A stretch of DNA of 64,000 bases from Serinus canaria (GCF_022539315.1 NC_066317.1:67145679-67209678), one strand, 5' to 3'. Positions 48,011 to 61,400 are shown, counted from the stretch's first letter. Translations and numbers: made by a program. Notes: generated from the letters alone by a model not told the origin.

Positions 48011-48084
48011 TAGATTTTAGGCACAGAAGAAGTCTCCTAAACTGCAATAGATTTTAGGCACATCTGAAGTCTCCTAAACTGCAA
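48011..48084. repeat. 37-bp tandem direct duplication
   Basis: Two adjacent 37-bp units (48011-48047 and 48048-48084), both starting TAGATTTTAGGCACA and ending CTCCTAAACTGCAA, differ at three adjacent bases in the middle (GAA versus TCT). The second unit overlaps the left arm of the palindrome. Confidence 0.93.
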
Positions 48085-48137
48085 GGCAAGAGATGATTAA
48101 TATCATCTCTTGCCTTGCAGTTTAGGAAACTTCAGAT
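48062..48137. repeat. Near-perfect palindrome, 36-bp arms, 4-nt centre
   Basis: Left arm 48062-48097 and right arm 48102-48137 match at 35 of 36 positions (single mismatch at the G of GTCTCC versus the A of GGAAAC), around a TAAT centre. The left arm contains the end of the second direct-repeat unit, so the same core word (TCCTAAACTGCAA) occurs twice forward and once inverted within 127 bp. It could fold as a long hairpin. No coding sequence is involved. Confidence 0.96.
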
Positions 48138-51108
48138 TTCACCTACTGACTCTTGCATAAAACCTAAACCTAGCTGTTCAAATAAGACATAAATCAGTTA
48201 AAACAAAACAATAATTTCTATTCAGTGTTGAAGCATTATTTCAAAGCCTCACATGACAAAAAAAAAACCAAAAAAATCAGCCATATCCTCAGGCAGATTC
48301 TTTCAGTGGTTAATTATTCTCACATTAAATTGCAGAGGATTGTTTTATTCTCGGGTGTTTGTGGCTCTCCAGTGAAACAATGCAGGCACTTGTCCCACCA
48401 TGGAAAATGAAGTAATTCTGTCTCACTGCCTTGTGCTGCAGAGCCCCATCATTCAGGCTCTCAGGTGGGAAGGGGGGATCCAGGTTTAATATTCTCAGCA
48501 TGCTGAGAGTGCTCTGTTCATATAGTGAAGATATTTTATTTTAGGGCGCTCGCAGTCTTCCCAGTCAATGCCATTTATTTAGCCAGTGTGAGAGAACAAG
48601 GGAAAATAACTCCATGAATTAGGGATTAGGAACTAATCTGGAGTGCCAGGATTTGAGACCTAATTCCACTGAATATGAAAGCACCACGAGAATAAGTGGA
48701 GCACTGTCAGTGGGATAACTCCAGAGAAAGGCACAATCACATCTTGCAGGTTAACGGGGATACACTTGTGAGTAATGAGAGATCTGTGATTGAATCGCCA
48801 CAGGTAGGGAAGAAAATTGAATTTCCTTACCCTATCTCTTCTTTGAGTGCCTAAAACAGTGGATTATTGACTAAAAAATGATGATGTTCCTTCCTCACAT
48901 GTGTCCAGTTGGTGCCCCCAGAATTTAAGCCAGGTTTAGATTGCAAATTTCACTCAGAACTCATTGTTTCCTTTTTGCAGGCAGTGAAAGAAATGAAGAG
49001 CTGTTTTTCATCTTTCTCTGTTGAAATGTGGAAACTCTCAACAAGAAGCTGAAATTACAGTAAACGCAACTCTTCAGCTGAAATTTAGACCAGGTTTGAT
49101 AAAGAGTATTAAAAAGTCATGGAAGGGAGATAAAAGGTTGATGATAACATGGCCTGGGAATGACTCTCTGCTATATTTTTATAGCATTTGTATTTTGTTA
49201 TTAGTCAAGTGAGACATAGCACATTGCAATGTGACTCCATGCTTTTTTCTGTTTCTCTCCTTGATTTAATTTTAGCACAGTCCATTCAATTCCAATTTCA
49301 TGCAAGTGTAAGGCAAAAGCTTTCTTTTCCCAGTCTTGAAAGTGCAGATGCATCAACTGTTGCTGAATTAATAAAGACCTCAATTCTCACATACAAATTG
49401 TGGTAATAATATAAGAGAAGCCCTATATAAATTGAGTATATAGTTCTTATTTATATATGACAAAAGGAGAATAACACCTCTGTTTTTCATACATTTTTAT
49501 ATTTTTAACATGTATTTTAAATGCAAAATTGATATCTGAGTTGCACAATTTCTGTTTACCAATCTCTCTTTTCTCATTAGCATGAAACTACATTAGAAGT
49601 TCAATACATTTTCTTGTATTGTAAAATAAAATATGTTTCCAACAGAATTCATATGTCCTATGGGACACGGGGAATATTTCTTTAATGGGCTGGAACAACA
49701 ATGAGTAGTGAGAATAAATAACACAATCTGCTTTGCCTTGCTGTTGTTTAAGCTATTCCAAAGTTAGCAGAAGTCTTCTGGACTGAGCTTCCAGCAGGGC
49801 ACTGTGCATGGAATTCATAAACAAGAAGGATTTCAAAGCTGTAGAGAAGCAAAGTAGAATATCTGTGAGCAGTCAAGATATGTCAGATACTGAAGTAACC
49901 CAAATTTTAACTTAAAATATATTGATGCACACACAAATGCACTTCCCTCTTTCTCCATAGATGCATAAATATATGTTATATATGTAGTGAAGTCCAACTG
50001 TATGGAATAAGACAAATTCTCTCTCTCACCCTGCTCTAGAATTCTGAAAGATTTTTGCTTTTTTTTTTTTTTTTTTTTTAAGAACATTACACTTGGGGAT
50101 TTTGGGTACATTTTCAAGAGCCTTGCTGCACTTTGAAAGAGGCCAGTTATTTTTTTCTCAATAAGGTCCTGCTGTCATCAGTAAAAGGATAAGACAGACA
50201 ACAGGACACAGATTATTGTAAAAGGAAAAAAACTAAAAGGTGGACTTCTCTCCAGTAAAAAAAAAAAACACAAAAACCAAAAACCACCAAACTTAGGTTT
50301 CCATGTAATTTAAACCACTTACATTCTTCTCCCAGTACCAAGTATGATACTAGATGCAATTATTTTTTTCCTCTGACCTTTTCACTGATATGTAGTGACA
50401 TTATCATTTTGACACATCAGGGCAGGATAATTAGAAAATTAAGTGGTTTTTTTACAAGTAGGAACAATAATTTTAAATTAATTTAGCCAAGGCAAGAGAG
50501 CTTTTTTCAGAATTGCAGTGACAGAAACTGACAGGGACGTATCCTGCCTTGAGTGGAGACACAAAATAACATGTTTTCACATGAAAGAAGATAGGCAATT
50601 AGTTTAGGTACTTCTAAATTATTAAACAGCCATGAGGAAATGGGAAAAATACACACAGATTTCTTCTGTTGAATTGTTAGGTCTGTTATATTCTCTTCCT
50701 GTTTGCAAGCCAGTGACCATATTCCTCCACACAGACGGAAGATTTAATGTGACACATTGAAAAAAAAAAGCCAAAACAGCAAAATCAGAACTTTCCCCAA
50801 AGAGTTTGGGCAAAAGCTTCAGTGAACTTGCATCAGCACATCCATTCTGGTTAAACTTCCAACGTGAAGATTTCACATTATGGAGGGGTGAGAAGTTCTG
50901 TCACCTTCCACAAGGAGGTTTTACCCACAGAAAAATCAGAGAGAAGTTGAATGAAATAGGCCCTCTACCTCCTGCTGTGTCCTTAGCTTTGCTTGAGAGG
51001 CTTAGGGCAAATAACCACAGTGAGACAAAAGAAATTTACAATGGTTCAACTTAGGTACAGCAAGGTGACATCAGAGCAGTGTTGACTCATTTCTGTGTAA
51101 CTGGGAAA
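48138..51108. other. Non-coding stretch, nothing recognised
   Basis: AT-rich and transposon-poor. It contains a 21-base T-run at 50059-50079. No gene was seen. Confidence 0.45.
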
Positions 51109-51345
51109 TCATGGAATGGTTTGGTCTGGAATGGTTTGGTCTGGAAGGGACCTTAAAGCTCATCCTGCCATGGGCAGGAACTCATTCCACTGTCCCAGGC
51201 TGCTCCAAGCCCCATCCAGCCTGGCCTGGGACACTTCCAGGGATCCAGGGGCAGCCACAGCTTCTCTGGGCACCCTGTGCCAGGGCTCCTCAGCCTCACA
51301 GGGAAGAATTTGTCCCCAATATCCCTTCTAACCCCACTGTCTTTC
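51109..51345 (-). mobile_element. CR1 LINE fragment, 3' end
   Basis: Starts with a duplicated 15-bp word ATGGTTTGGTCTGGA at 51117, then GGACCTTAAAGCTCATCC, CAGGCTGCTCCAAGCCCCAT, GGGCAGCCACAGCTTCTCTG, GGCACCCTGTGCCAGGGCTC and ACAGGGAAGAATTTGTCCCC. This is the reverse complement of the CR1 tail at 45885. The usual ATTCTATG terminus is reduced to ATCATGGAATGG. Confidence 0.93.
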
Positions 51346-53204
51346 AGTTTCAATCCAATTTCCCCTTTCCTATCACCACTGTGAACAGCTATTTGCAGAC
51401 AAAATATTGGGAACCACAGGTGGAATAATTTCCTATCTTTTCCCTTCACAATCCTTTTTTCTTGATATACTATGCAGTGATCTAAGTTATTAAGTCCAGT
51501 CAATTGAAATCTGATTTACATTTAGTAAAGTTTATTATAAGTAATTACTTCAAACATATTTTATTTCAAAATCAATATACTTTCATTTTTTTTCACAGCA
51601 TACCCACCTTATGCAATTTCTATAAAAAATGCTGAAATTAATATAATTCAAAATAAAAAATACTTTATCTGATCAGTAAATCAAATTTAACTGCGACTCA
51701 AAATACTCATGTCTGTTTTGTTGGTTATAATAATATTGCACCAATGCCCCAATTACTTTCTTTACAGAAACTCTTTGTAGATTCCTGCATGGAAAATAAT
51801 TTCTTTGAAAAGTTAAACAGCACAAAGCAACACTAGACTGTCATAGTGAAGAAAGCTGTGATGGTCATGAACTTTTGCAACATTTAAGCTTTGAAAAAAT
51901 AGTGTGGATTTCTTTTTTTTTTTTTGCCTTGTTCAAAACTTCTTGCTTGTTTCAGTTTTTTTTTTAAATTTTGAAATATGTGTTTAAATATTACTGTGAC
52001 TGAGTTTCTTACCACGTTAAACATCTAGCATTTATTTTGTAATTTAAAATATGTTGATTTTAATGAAAAATATCATGTTCAAATAAAGGTGGTTTTTCAT
52101 TTCCACATTTCATTCCCTGATGTTATTAGCTGTCCCTTACTTGGGGGTCAAACACCCCCAAGCAATACAAACCCTCAATCTCTACATGGGTTTCCTCTCC
52201 AGGTACATTCTACTTTTATACCTGACTCTTTATGAGGAGATGGTTTGATGTACTCAGGCATTTATCTTCAGCTGTGCATCGTTTTCAGCAAATCCTGCTG
52301 CCTTTTAAATTCTCTGTTGAATTTCTCCTTATCATGTCTTTCTGTGTTACATAAAATAGTAAAAGGAAAATGTTATATTGTCTCTCTCACAGTGGCTAAG
52401 CACAGAGATCAGTGCCATCACATCACTCCATCCTATAAAGTACTTAATTATTTCCAAGTTGAGACAGAAATTACCATTTTTGGGGTTCTGTCTAGTGATA
52501 TTAAGGCTATATCATAATTCACTATGAAAATAAATATCACTCTACTGATAGATTCACTATTTACATGTATTAGTTCAGAGACCTGTGGAAAGAAAAGAAA
52601 AGCTGTTAAAACTCTGGGGGAATAATTTATCCTGTTGGTCCATCATCCTGAAATGCTGAAGAGCTGAATTATTTGATCCAGTATCCCTTACATCCATGTT
52701 GAATGGAAACCTCTTCTGTTCACCTTCTCCTGGGTTTCAGGATGGGCACATGGCTTTCAGCACGAGCTGCCTCATGAAGAAAGGATCTCAGTTATCACAG
52801 TCTCCCAGGCACGTCAAACCACCTGCCTCATCTTGTGGAAACATCCCAAACCATGGGATGTTCAAAGAACATCCACTCCCAGTCAAAACTTCAGATGGAA
52901 AGGTAGCCAGAATTGATTGTCCTAGTGCTGCTTCATTTTTCCAGGAGGCAGTTTTATAATTCTCATTATTTGGCACAACCCTTGAGGAAGAAAACCCCCA
53001 AAGAGGCTCATTAGACCATGATCATACCAAAAACTCCTCCACCTGCCTTTCCTACCTGACAGAAATGCTTGACAGATTTAGGAAATACTGACTAATGCCT
53101 CAGAAATCATTCTTGAAATGAAATTCTTCTCAGAAATTCCCTTGTTTTCATGGACTCTTTGTACTCTCAGGCTGTTAAAAAGCTCACAGTTCTCTTTTAC
53201 TTCC
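51346..53204. other. Non-coding stretch containing one possible exon
   Basis: AT-rich apart from 52720-52960. T-runs at 51910-51924 and 51956-51966. See the separate candidate exon entry. Confidence 0.4.
52741..52902 (+). other. Candidate orphan exon (unconfirmed)
   Basis: A pyrimidine-rich acceptor (CACCTTCTCCTGGGTTTCAG) precedes a 162-bp stretch that is open in one frame from its first base (54 codons, phase 0) and ends in GGAAAG just before GTAGCC, a weak donor. The translated piece includes MAFSTSCLMKKGSQLSQS and PLPVKTSDGK. I do not recognise the protein. No matching neighbour exon was seen in the window. It may be chance. Confidence 0.22.
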
Positions 53205-53572
53205 TGCTGAGGGAGCTGGGATTGTGCAGCCTGAATAAAAGGAGGCTCAGAGGAGACTTTATTGCTCTTTACAATTCCCTGAAAGGAGGTTGTAGCCAAG
53301 TAGGGCTTTTCTCCCAGGTAACAAGTAATGGGACGAGAGGAAACAGTTTTAAACTACTCTGGGAGAGGTTTAGATTGGATATTGGGGGAAAGTGTTCACA
53401 GAAATGCTTGTCAAGCACTGGGAAGCAAGGGAGTCACCACCCCTGCAGGGATTGGAAAGCCATGTGGATGTGGCACCTGGGGACGTGGGTCAGTGGTGGG
53501 GAATGGTTGGAATTCAAGATCTTAGAGCTGTCTCTCCCAACCTCAGTGATTCTGTGATTCTCTGATTCTGAG
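53205..53572 (+). mobile_element. CR1 LINE fragment, long 3' tail
   Basis: AAAAGGAGGCTCAGAGGAGA, CCCTGAAAGGAGGTTGTAGC, CAGGTAACAAGTAATGGGAC, GAGAGGTTTAGATTGGATAT, GGAGTCACCACCCCTGCAGG, GGATGTGGCACCTGGGGACG and TGATTCTGTGATTCTCTGAT. Same subfamily and nearly the same 5' truncation point as 40505-40945. Confidence 0.93.
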
Positions 53573-56500
53573 GCATTGTTGCCTCCTGAATGCCAAATGC
53601 AGTGATAAATCAGGGGTGGAGCAGGCCACCAGTCTGTATGCACTGTACCAACATGAACATTTTGGTTAAAAATTGGTGTGCTTGATGGAGGTACCTACTT
53701 TGTCTGCAAATACCTTTAAACAGCCCGATGCTGAAGCCCAGGAACAATTTTCCAGTTAAGATCTTACTCCACACATCACCTGCAGGGAGGGAGAGGAAGG
53801 CAGGGCTCCTCATTCTGTGTGAACAGCTCTTCAGAAGGCTCCTCTCTTCACCAGCAGTGCTCAGCAGCAAATCCCAAACTGGGCAGGACAGAGTTAAGGG
53901 GGGAGAGTTGCAGACAACCTAAAGGCAACATAAAGCTGCAGAAAATGGCTTGACCAAAATGCCTGAGAGATGAGGCAGAAACCCTTCAGCAAATTGGAAA
54001 TTGTGAGTCATTAATGATGCATATTGTTCAATTTACAAATTAAATTAATTGTGCTAAAAGTTCGTGGTTGTGAGTCAAGTAATTTTTCAGAGCATGCACA
54101 TATTTCGAACCATTAAGGAATTTCTGTGGATGGAAAGTGAGCTGCTTTTGATGATTATGTCTCTTTCTTAAGAACCCTAAATTAAATTTTTAAAATGTCA
54201 GGCAAATTACCCATGTGAGCATTTCTGAGGCACAAAACCCTTTTAAGGATGTTATTTCTTCATCTGGTGAGACCCACTATGCCTGAGCATACACCACACT
54301 CTGCAGCATCTGGCCTTTGAAGCATTAAAAGCTTCTGAAACTTCTCAGAGGCTAAAGTCATTATGAGGTGTATTTTTAAATTAATCCAATAAATTAAGCA
54401 AGAGCTTATTAAATTCAAGTTACATTTATGGGGCTTTTTCTCTTCCATAGCTATGAAAGAAAGAAGAAAACACTGCTTTTGTTCATTAACTGTTGCACTG
54501 CAGTTGTTTAGATGGCAAGAATGGAGCTTACTCTTTAATCAGATTTATTTTTCTAGACATTAATTTGAGAGTTGATTATTTTTAATAACTTTTGTTTTGT
54601 TTTTTTTAAAGAATAGAACAAAATTAATATTTTTTTTAACATTTTATTCTTTGCTTTATGCATTTATATTTTCTGCATGCAGAAATTAAAATACACAATA
54701 AAATGTTTTGCCTGAGAGTAATGTATATTGATTGGTGATCTGGTTTTGTGTTACATTTCACTCTGTGATCCTGGCTCCATTTAGGAGATGTGGTGATCTC
54801 AGTTTAGAAGGCAGATTTTCATCTGGAAGCTGAAGAAAGATTTTTCTCCAAGTTCATAATCATGTTTCTGCCTCTGCCAGAGGAATTTGTGAAATTTCTG
54901 AAGTACTCAGACCAAAACTGAGCTTCAAGCTGGGGAATTTTGCAGTTGCATGATTGAGTGTCAGACACTGGGGAGATGCAGGAAAGTTCCTGTACCAAGA
55001 CACAGCACATAGGTCACCCCAGCTGGTGTTTCTCTGTAACCCCCAGGCCACAGTCTCTGGGGAAATACTCTGCTAGAGAATTTGAAATATGCTTCTATTC
55101 CAACTTCATGACTACCAGGCTGATGGTTCCTCCTCTTCCCAGGCCCTATCAGCAGAGATAAAGAGTAGGTTTTTGTAAGTAACAGGAGTAAGATCACATT
55201 TCCATGATAAAAAATAAGAAATACTTCAAACATCCCAGTGTGAAGAGTCCTAAGGCAGAGGAGAGTCCTTGCCAGAGGCACGAGGTGGAATAAGAAGGAC
55301 ATTTATGATGAATTTTAAACACAGCCAGGGTGAATTGCCTCTGAAACCCATTAAAACCTTTACAAATGTGGACACTTCCATGAAGTTGGTCAAGTTTCCT
55401 CAGCCTCCAGGAAACCCTCTGGAAATGATTCCCAGCTTCCATGGGCTCATGGGAAATGATAGTAAGCAAAACTGTCCTGAAAGAAGTATTTTAATGCCTC
55501 TCAGTGGCTTTTCTTTTCCTTAAATGCAGAATCCCTGGCAGCCCTGTGACTGAGCAGCTCTGGCCCATGAGCCATCAGATGACAGCATCCCATCCCTCTC
55601 CCCAAATCTGGCACTTTTCTCCCTCTGCTGAGGCACTGTTGTTCCAAACCAGAGATTTCTGTTTTGCAGGGGTGACTCACAGCCTAGTGGAATGCTATAA
55701 ATATTCATTCCAAAAATGCCAGAATCTGTCTGTCTCACCAGCCTGTTTCAAATTAGAGCCTGCTGCTTGTGTTGAAGGAGAGAGTCTGGGATGGTGGGTA
55801 ATGAAAGCTAAACAGGAGCAGATCTGAGCAGCCACTGCTGCCCTGACACCCTGGCACAGAAACATGGAACTGAGATGCTTCACCTTAAACACATCTTAGG
55901 AATCTTTCATGTAAAAAACCACAGGAGCATGTGCTAAAATATAGTGGAATGAGCTGTCAGTGCATGAATTGAGGACAGATACTGAGTTAATAATCAGTTC
56001 CAAGACTGAACACACGTCTCTTTCTTAGCTTCACAGCGGATGGCATGTTCATGTTTTATAAATTCCTGCTGTCTAGATCTCAGGAGGTGTGGATTTTTTA
56101 TTTTATTTTTTATTTTCACCCATGTCTGTTTTGAGTAACTTAAGGGGAAAACAAAACCTATTCTACTTCAAAAACCCTATTCATTCAAAAAGCAATAGCT
56201 GCAGGTAGACTTTATAGGTGACTTCTTAAAAATGGAAATAATAACTACATTGTTTAGCTAGGTGTCTGTATTCTGTGAATTCTGTGAAAGTGACAGTGGT
56301 TTTCTTGTTGCTCCAGACACACTCTCAATACCTTGTTTTCTCTGGATCAGCATGAAATTTTCAGAAATCACGATTTGGGATTATTAAAAACTGAACATAC
56401 CTTGGCAAAGAAAAGTGTCAAAATGGTTCAGTGAATAACAATTTAAATTAAAGTGCTTAGTGGCATCAGGTGTCAGTCCAGAAAGGCAGAGGAATCCTCT

Positions 56501-57833
56501 CAGCTGCACTTGGAAACCTCAGACTCCTTACAAAGTCTTCAGTGGTCCAGTCATTAAGTGGGCAACAGAATTTGGCACTAGGATTACTCTTTAATCTTTA
56601 GGAATTTCAACCAATTGCTGAGAAAAGTCCTATAAAACACCAGGGTCATATTTGCCAGCTCCTCTTAGAGGGGCACAGTGTCACTCAATTGGAATGAAAC
56701 CTCTCTTCAGGCAGCAGAGTTGTGTGACAGCTTTATGAAATTTAGTAGCAGGATTCCAACTTGCTGTTTGCAATGCCTGAATCCAGGAATCTCTGTGTGG
56801 GAGCAGTGTGTGGGCTGGGTGATTACTACATGCAGTGTCTCCTGGAAGTGCTCTCAGAGGGGGTTAGAGAGCTCTTCAGATCACCCTGAAGTAGATTCTG
56901 CTTTTCATTCAGTCTGAAGAGTTCCTCTTGTCAGTGGGTAGGTCAGCCAGGAGCTCGACAACATTGTGGAAATATCAGCTTCAAGCATAGTGTGATATTT
57001 CCTGAGGTGTTTTCTCAGGCTGTTAGATGGGATAGGAGAAGCTGTTAATGAACAAAATTTCATTGCCTTCTGGAATAAGGCGTTGTTAGAGTCCTGGAGA
57101 AGAAAAAAAATGGAATTTTTGTTCTTCATTATACTTCCATCCATATGGTTCTCAATGGTTCTCAAAGCTCACAGGACCAGAACTTACTCCAATGGATTCA
57201 GCTAAAAATCTACCTTATGCCAGGTAAACTTTGGTATGATAAAATGTGGGAAAAAAAGGTTCCTTCCCATCCAGACCATTCTGTGGTCCTGCTGCCCAGT
57301 CCCCCACTGTCCCTGCAATTTCCAGTGATAAAAAGTTAACCAGAAGCACTCCTACAGCAATGCTGCAAAAAGCAGACACCATCCAAATTAATTTCCCTTG
57401 TCATTTCATCAGTGCTTTGCTTGAGGTAACAGGTTTCACAGAACTTCCCTTTGAAATGCTGTTCAAAGCATCACAGAACAGTGGGAGATGTCACCCATGG
57501 TATTTTAACTTTGCATGGGATAAGGCACATTTCAGGCTGCTGCATCATGTCCCTGTGTGGGTTGTATTTTATAGCACTTTATCACACCATTCAATGTGTG
57601 TGTTTTGAGGTCATTTATGCAGACATTTCAGCCAACACAAAGCTTGGCCTTTTAGCAGCAGGTAGAACCCCTCAGAGGGGAAGCTTGAACACATGTGAAA
57701 TTACAGGAATTCCACAGAGCACAAATGAGGGAGAACACCACTAACCCCTCTGCTGCTGACAGCATTTATTTCAGATACTGGTCTATGGGATAGATGATGT
57801 AAAAATCTGTTCCTTGGTTGTTTTTCCAGCACA
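53573..57833. other. Non-coding stretch, nothing recognised
   Basis: A 4.3-kb block without a named repeat. The 54000-54750 part is very AT-rich, with several TAATTA-type words, and may be conserved non-coding DNA. The GC-richer 54950-55860 part has open frames of up to about 110 codons but no domain or splice pairing. Confidence 0.4.
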
Positions 57834-57920
57834 GAATCATAGAATCATTAAGGTTGGAAAAGACCTCCATGATCATCAAATCGATGAGCTATACCCTGGT
57901 AGGATCTCATTAGGGACCAT
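57834..57920 (-). mobile_element. CR1 LINE fragment, short 3' tail
   Basis: AGAATCATAGAATCATTAAG, GTTGGAAAAGACCTCCATGA and TCATCAAATCGATGAGC are the reverse complement of a CR1 terminus. The match fades after about 85 bp. Confidence 0.85.
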
Positions 57921-59160
57921 TTTGCTAACTGGCAGCCAAAGTAACTTCTAGTCATCTCTCAAGATTCATTAAAAAAAAAAAAAGTATTTTTCTTTGTTCC
58001 CACTGATCAGGGATTTGCTCTGCCACCATAAGAAAGGTCTAGACAAGCTTTACTTTTCCTCTGCAGGTCCCAGCTGCCATTGCCCCAGAAGGCCAATTTA
58101 ACACTCAGCATGCAAAGCATTTTCCCAAACCCATTCTGCCCAATTCCCAGTGGGGGAAAAAAACATAAAACTGGTGTTTCAGAATCGATGGAGAAAAATT
58201 TTCACATTTTTATTCTTTGATTTTCTTATAATCTTTTCCCTCTGAAGCCCAACATCTCTGGGCAGCATCTGGCAACAGAGCTGCTGAGAATTCAGCTGAG
58301 GGAAGAACAGAGTTTGCCTTCTGGAAATCAGTCCATAGGTGTCTGCTCTCCATCCCTGGATACACCTCAGGCCAGCAACACAAGCAGGTAAGAAAGATTG
58401 GAAACCACATTCAGATCCCTCCAAACCCAAATTATTCCATGAATCTGTGGTAAAGATAAAGGTTGAGGGAGAGAGAGTAATTTACATTAAAGATTAGTAC
58501 TTTTACTGAAATGTGATCAGTCATGTTCTTATGAGTGCTTCAAATAAGTTATGTTGTACTGGTGTATTTCTGTATAAACATAGAAGTGAACTTCTGTAGA
58601 GTTAAAAAAAAAATTGTAAAAATAATTATGAAGTAGTTCATGAAATACTCAGGAAATGTCTTCTAAATTTGGATGAAATATCACATAAAAATTGGAGAAA
58701 GTATTCTAACCATAGTTTTAATAAATATATGATTAAGATCACAAGAATGGTTCCCATGAAATTCTCTTGAAATATATAATGACTTACTTTGTTATATTGC
58801 ATAGAATGTTAATGAAATTTTATTCCTCAGACAGTATAATTTTCATGAAGATTTATAGAAATATTATCAAAAAAGTCAAACAAAGCGTAAAGAACTAATC
58901 ACAGACACAAAAAAAAAATGCATGATAGTCACTTTTTCATACGTAAAACATGTCCTTTAAGAGAGACTTCTTAAACTCATATATAAACACTAAACCTGGA
59001 TTTTCAAAAAGCTTTTGATAACACTTCTCTTCAAAAGAAACTTCATTGTCATAGGATAAAAGTTGTCCAATGGATTAACTAGTGATTAATGAATGGGGGA
59101 AAAGGTAGGAAATAATTAAGACTTTTACAATGAAGAGAAATTGCCAACAAATGTAATATA
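57921..59160. other. Non-coding stretch, nothing recognised
   Basis: AT-rich with short A-runs (57970, 58600, 58905). No gene or named repeat. Confidence 0.45.
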
Positions 59161-59640
59161 GAAAAGATACAGAGAGTGAGCTGAGAAATGTTGCTGATTA
59201 TTCAAATTTACCCAAAAAGTAAAGAGAGACTTGGCTGTAACAACAGCTGAAGGAGGTCATGGGTCTCAGTGACAGGAAAATAAAAAATTATGTTAGATGT
59301 TAATAGGAACATTGGAGAAACATCTCAGAATCACTTGAGATAAATCTGAGGAAATATTAATAAGCAGAAGTAAGCCAAAAAGCAAAATGGTGCTGGGTTA
59401 TTTGGAGTGAAATAGAAAATCAAGGAGGAAATCCTTGAAGCCACTTTGTAGCTTCTGAGAGTGGTCAAATCTTGAGTACTACCCCTGTTCACATAAAAAA
59501 AAACAGGAAGTAAAACTGAAAAAGGTGTAAAAAAGGAAAGGAGGAAATGGCCAAATGCAGCAGCGTGAGAGATCAGAATGAGAATTCCAAAGGGAGCAAC
59601 TGAAGTTCTGCAAGGAGGGATCTCCCAAATACAGCAAGTC
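59161..59640 (+). mobile_element. Possible old CR1 piece (end of ORF2 and start of 3' region)
   Basis: AGTAAGCCAAAAAGCAAAAT, GGTGCTGGGTTATTTGGAG and GTCAAATCTTGAGTACT fall in the order of the CR1 stretch whose usual form reads AGCCAAGAAGGCCAA, CTGGGCTGCATTAG and CTGGAGTATTGTG. Divergence is high, so the copy would be ancient and the call is tentative. Confidence 0.42.
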
Positions 59641-61280
59641 CATCTTGGTCCATTAACTGATTTACATCCATCAGGTAGTGGCTGAACTTAGATGAAAATA
59701 AGGACAAACTCCTTTTCAAATAGATTCCTGATAATTTCCCTGCTCCTCTGCATCAGTGACCCTCTTCACTGAATTTCTTGATTATGGTCATTTTTGCAGT
59801 TGCCAAACTCCTCTCCTCAATGGAAATTTCTGCATCAGTTCCATGGTCAAATTTGTTGCTGTTTTATTTTTACCTGGAGAACAAAATCCAAATAGATTTT
59901 AAGTACTTAACACAAGCTATAGATCCAACATCTGGCCTTTATGGAGGGAGTTTGCAGAGCTATTACTTCTGCCCTCCACACAATGTTATTAAGAAAAAAA
60001 AAAGGAAAACAACCAGAAAACAACAGGATCACCTTGCAAAAAAATCTCTGTCACCACTGCTTAGGCTTCTCTGAGCCTGGAGAAAGCAGAAGGAAGGGTA
60101 ATTGCTCAGCTGATGCAAAACGAGGCTCAAGGCTACAATTATTTAAACAGTGATGCCTGCTGGCCATGCCTTCAGCTACTGAGCAGAGCTGCTTCCCTCC
60201 CCTGCAGCAAGTAAACTTGCAGGGACTGATATCCTGTGCACAAAAATGGGTCTTTTCATTCCAAATCCAGTGGCAGCTACATCTCTGATGAAAGGATGGG
60301 TTTGTTTGGAAATCCTGCATAGGCAGTAGAACATCTACTGATCACGAGAAAAAATTCTGAAAGTGATGTGTCAGTCTTTCAGATTATTCCCCAGTGAAGA
60401 GTTCTGGCAGGTTTTTCTGTGTGGTGAAGTTTAATCATCCTTTAATCAAGCTTGAGGATCTTCCTTGGATTCACTCCAGTAGGTTTGTGTCTCTCTTACA
60501 CTGGGGAGCCCAGCATGGACATGGAAATCCAGGTGCACCTCCCCATCCCTCCAAGAATCCCCTCCCATCACCTGCTGGGAAGGCTCTTTCTGAAGTGAAT
60601 GTATCAATTTTTAAAAGGATTTTGTGTTATTTTTCAGGATTCTTATGAATATAGAATTTATAACCAGTTCTGGTTTGTTAACTGGATGCACATCAACAAC
60701 AAAAAGCACTGTTTTCTTCAAGAGAAAGCTTCTTGTCAAATGTCTGTGCTGCCAAGAAACAGCACCTAGATCTGAAAATTTATTCTAAAATGTTTCCTTA
60801 ATTTGTTACTTCTCCTTTCCCCATTCTCTTCTCAGTGAGCCTAACATATTTGTGGAAAGTGTGTCTTTTCAGAAATTCAAAAGCATAATTTTCCTTCTTT
60901 GGAAGGAAGGGAAGGAAGATAAATAACACAGCACTCGATGTGACAGTGGGAACAGTATGAAATGAAAGTAGAGTAAGAGTTGACATGAAAACATTTGATT
61001 TACAAACCTGAATCAAAATTACAAACAGAAACAAAAGGCTGGAAGTTTTGTATTCTTCATCTGCTGTCATCTGTGTTTATTTTGTCTTCTGCTACCACCT
61101 CAGGGTTCACATTGTGGAGTATGTAAACTCTTCATGCACACAAAATAACTTGGATGATAAACTGTATAAATTCTCTTTACTTTTATAATTAAAATCAGTG
61201 ATTCAATGGCTATTGAGAGGCAAAGGGCAGGTAATTTGATATCTTCATAAAATTTAAATATAAAGAAGGTAAATGTGCTA
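59641..61280. other. Non-coding stretch, nothing recognised
   Basis: No gene or repeat named. Short A-run at about 59992-60003. Confidence 0.45.
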
Positions 61281-61400
61281 TCATGATCATCCAGACTGAC
61301 CTTTCTGCATTGACTGAATCATTTCTCCCAGTGAGAGAATCCTGTAATGACTCCAAAGACTTGAAGTTAAATGAGAAAAGATCATCTCAAAGGCCTGGGT
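61281..61400 (-). mobile_element. Possible ancient CR1-like tail
   Basis: TGATCATCCAGACTGACCTT, followed by CTCCCAGTGAGAGAATCCTG, resembles the reverse complement of an old amniote CR1-type repeat that usually reads GATCATCTAGTCTGACCTCC. Weak. Confidence 0.33.
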
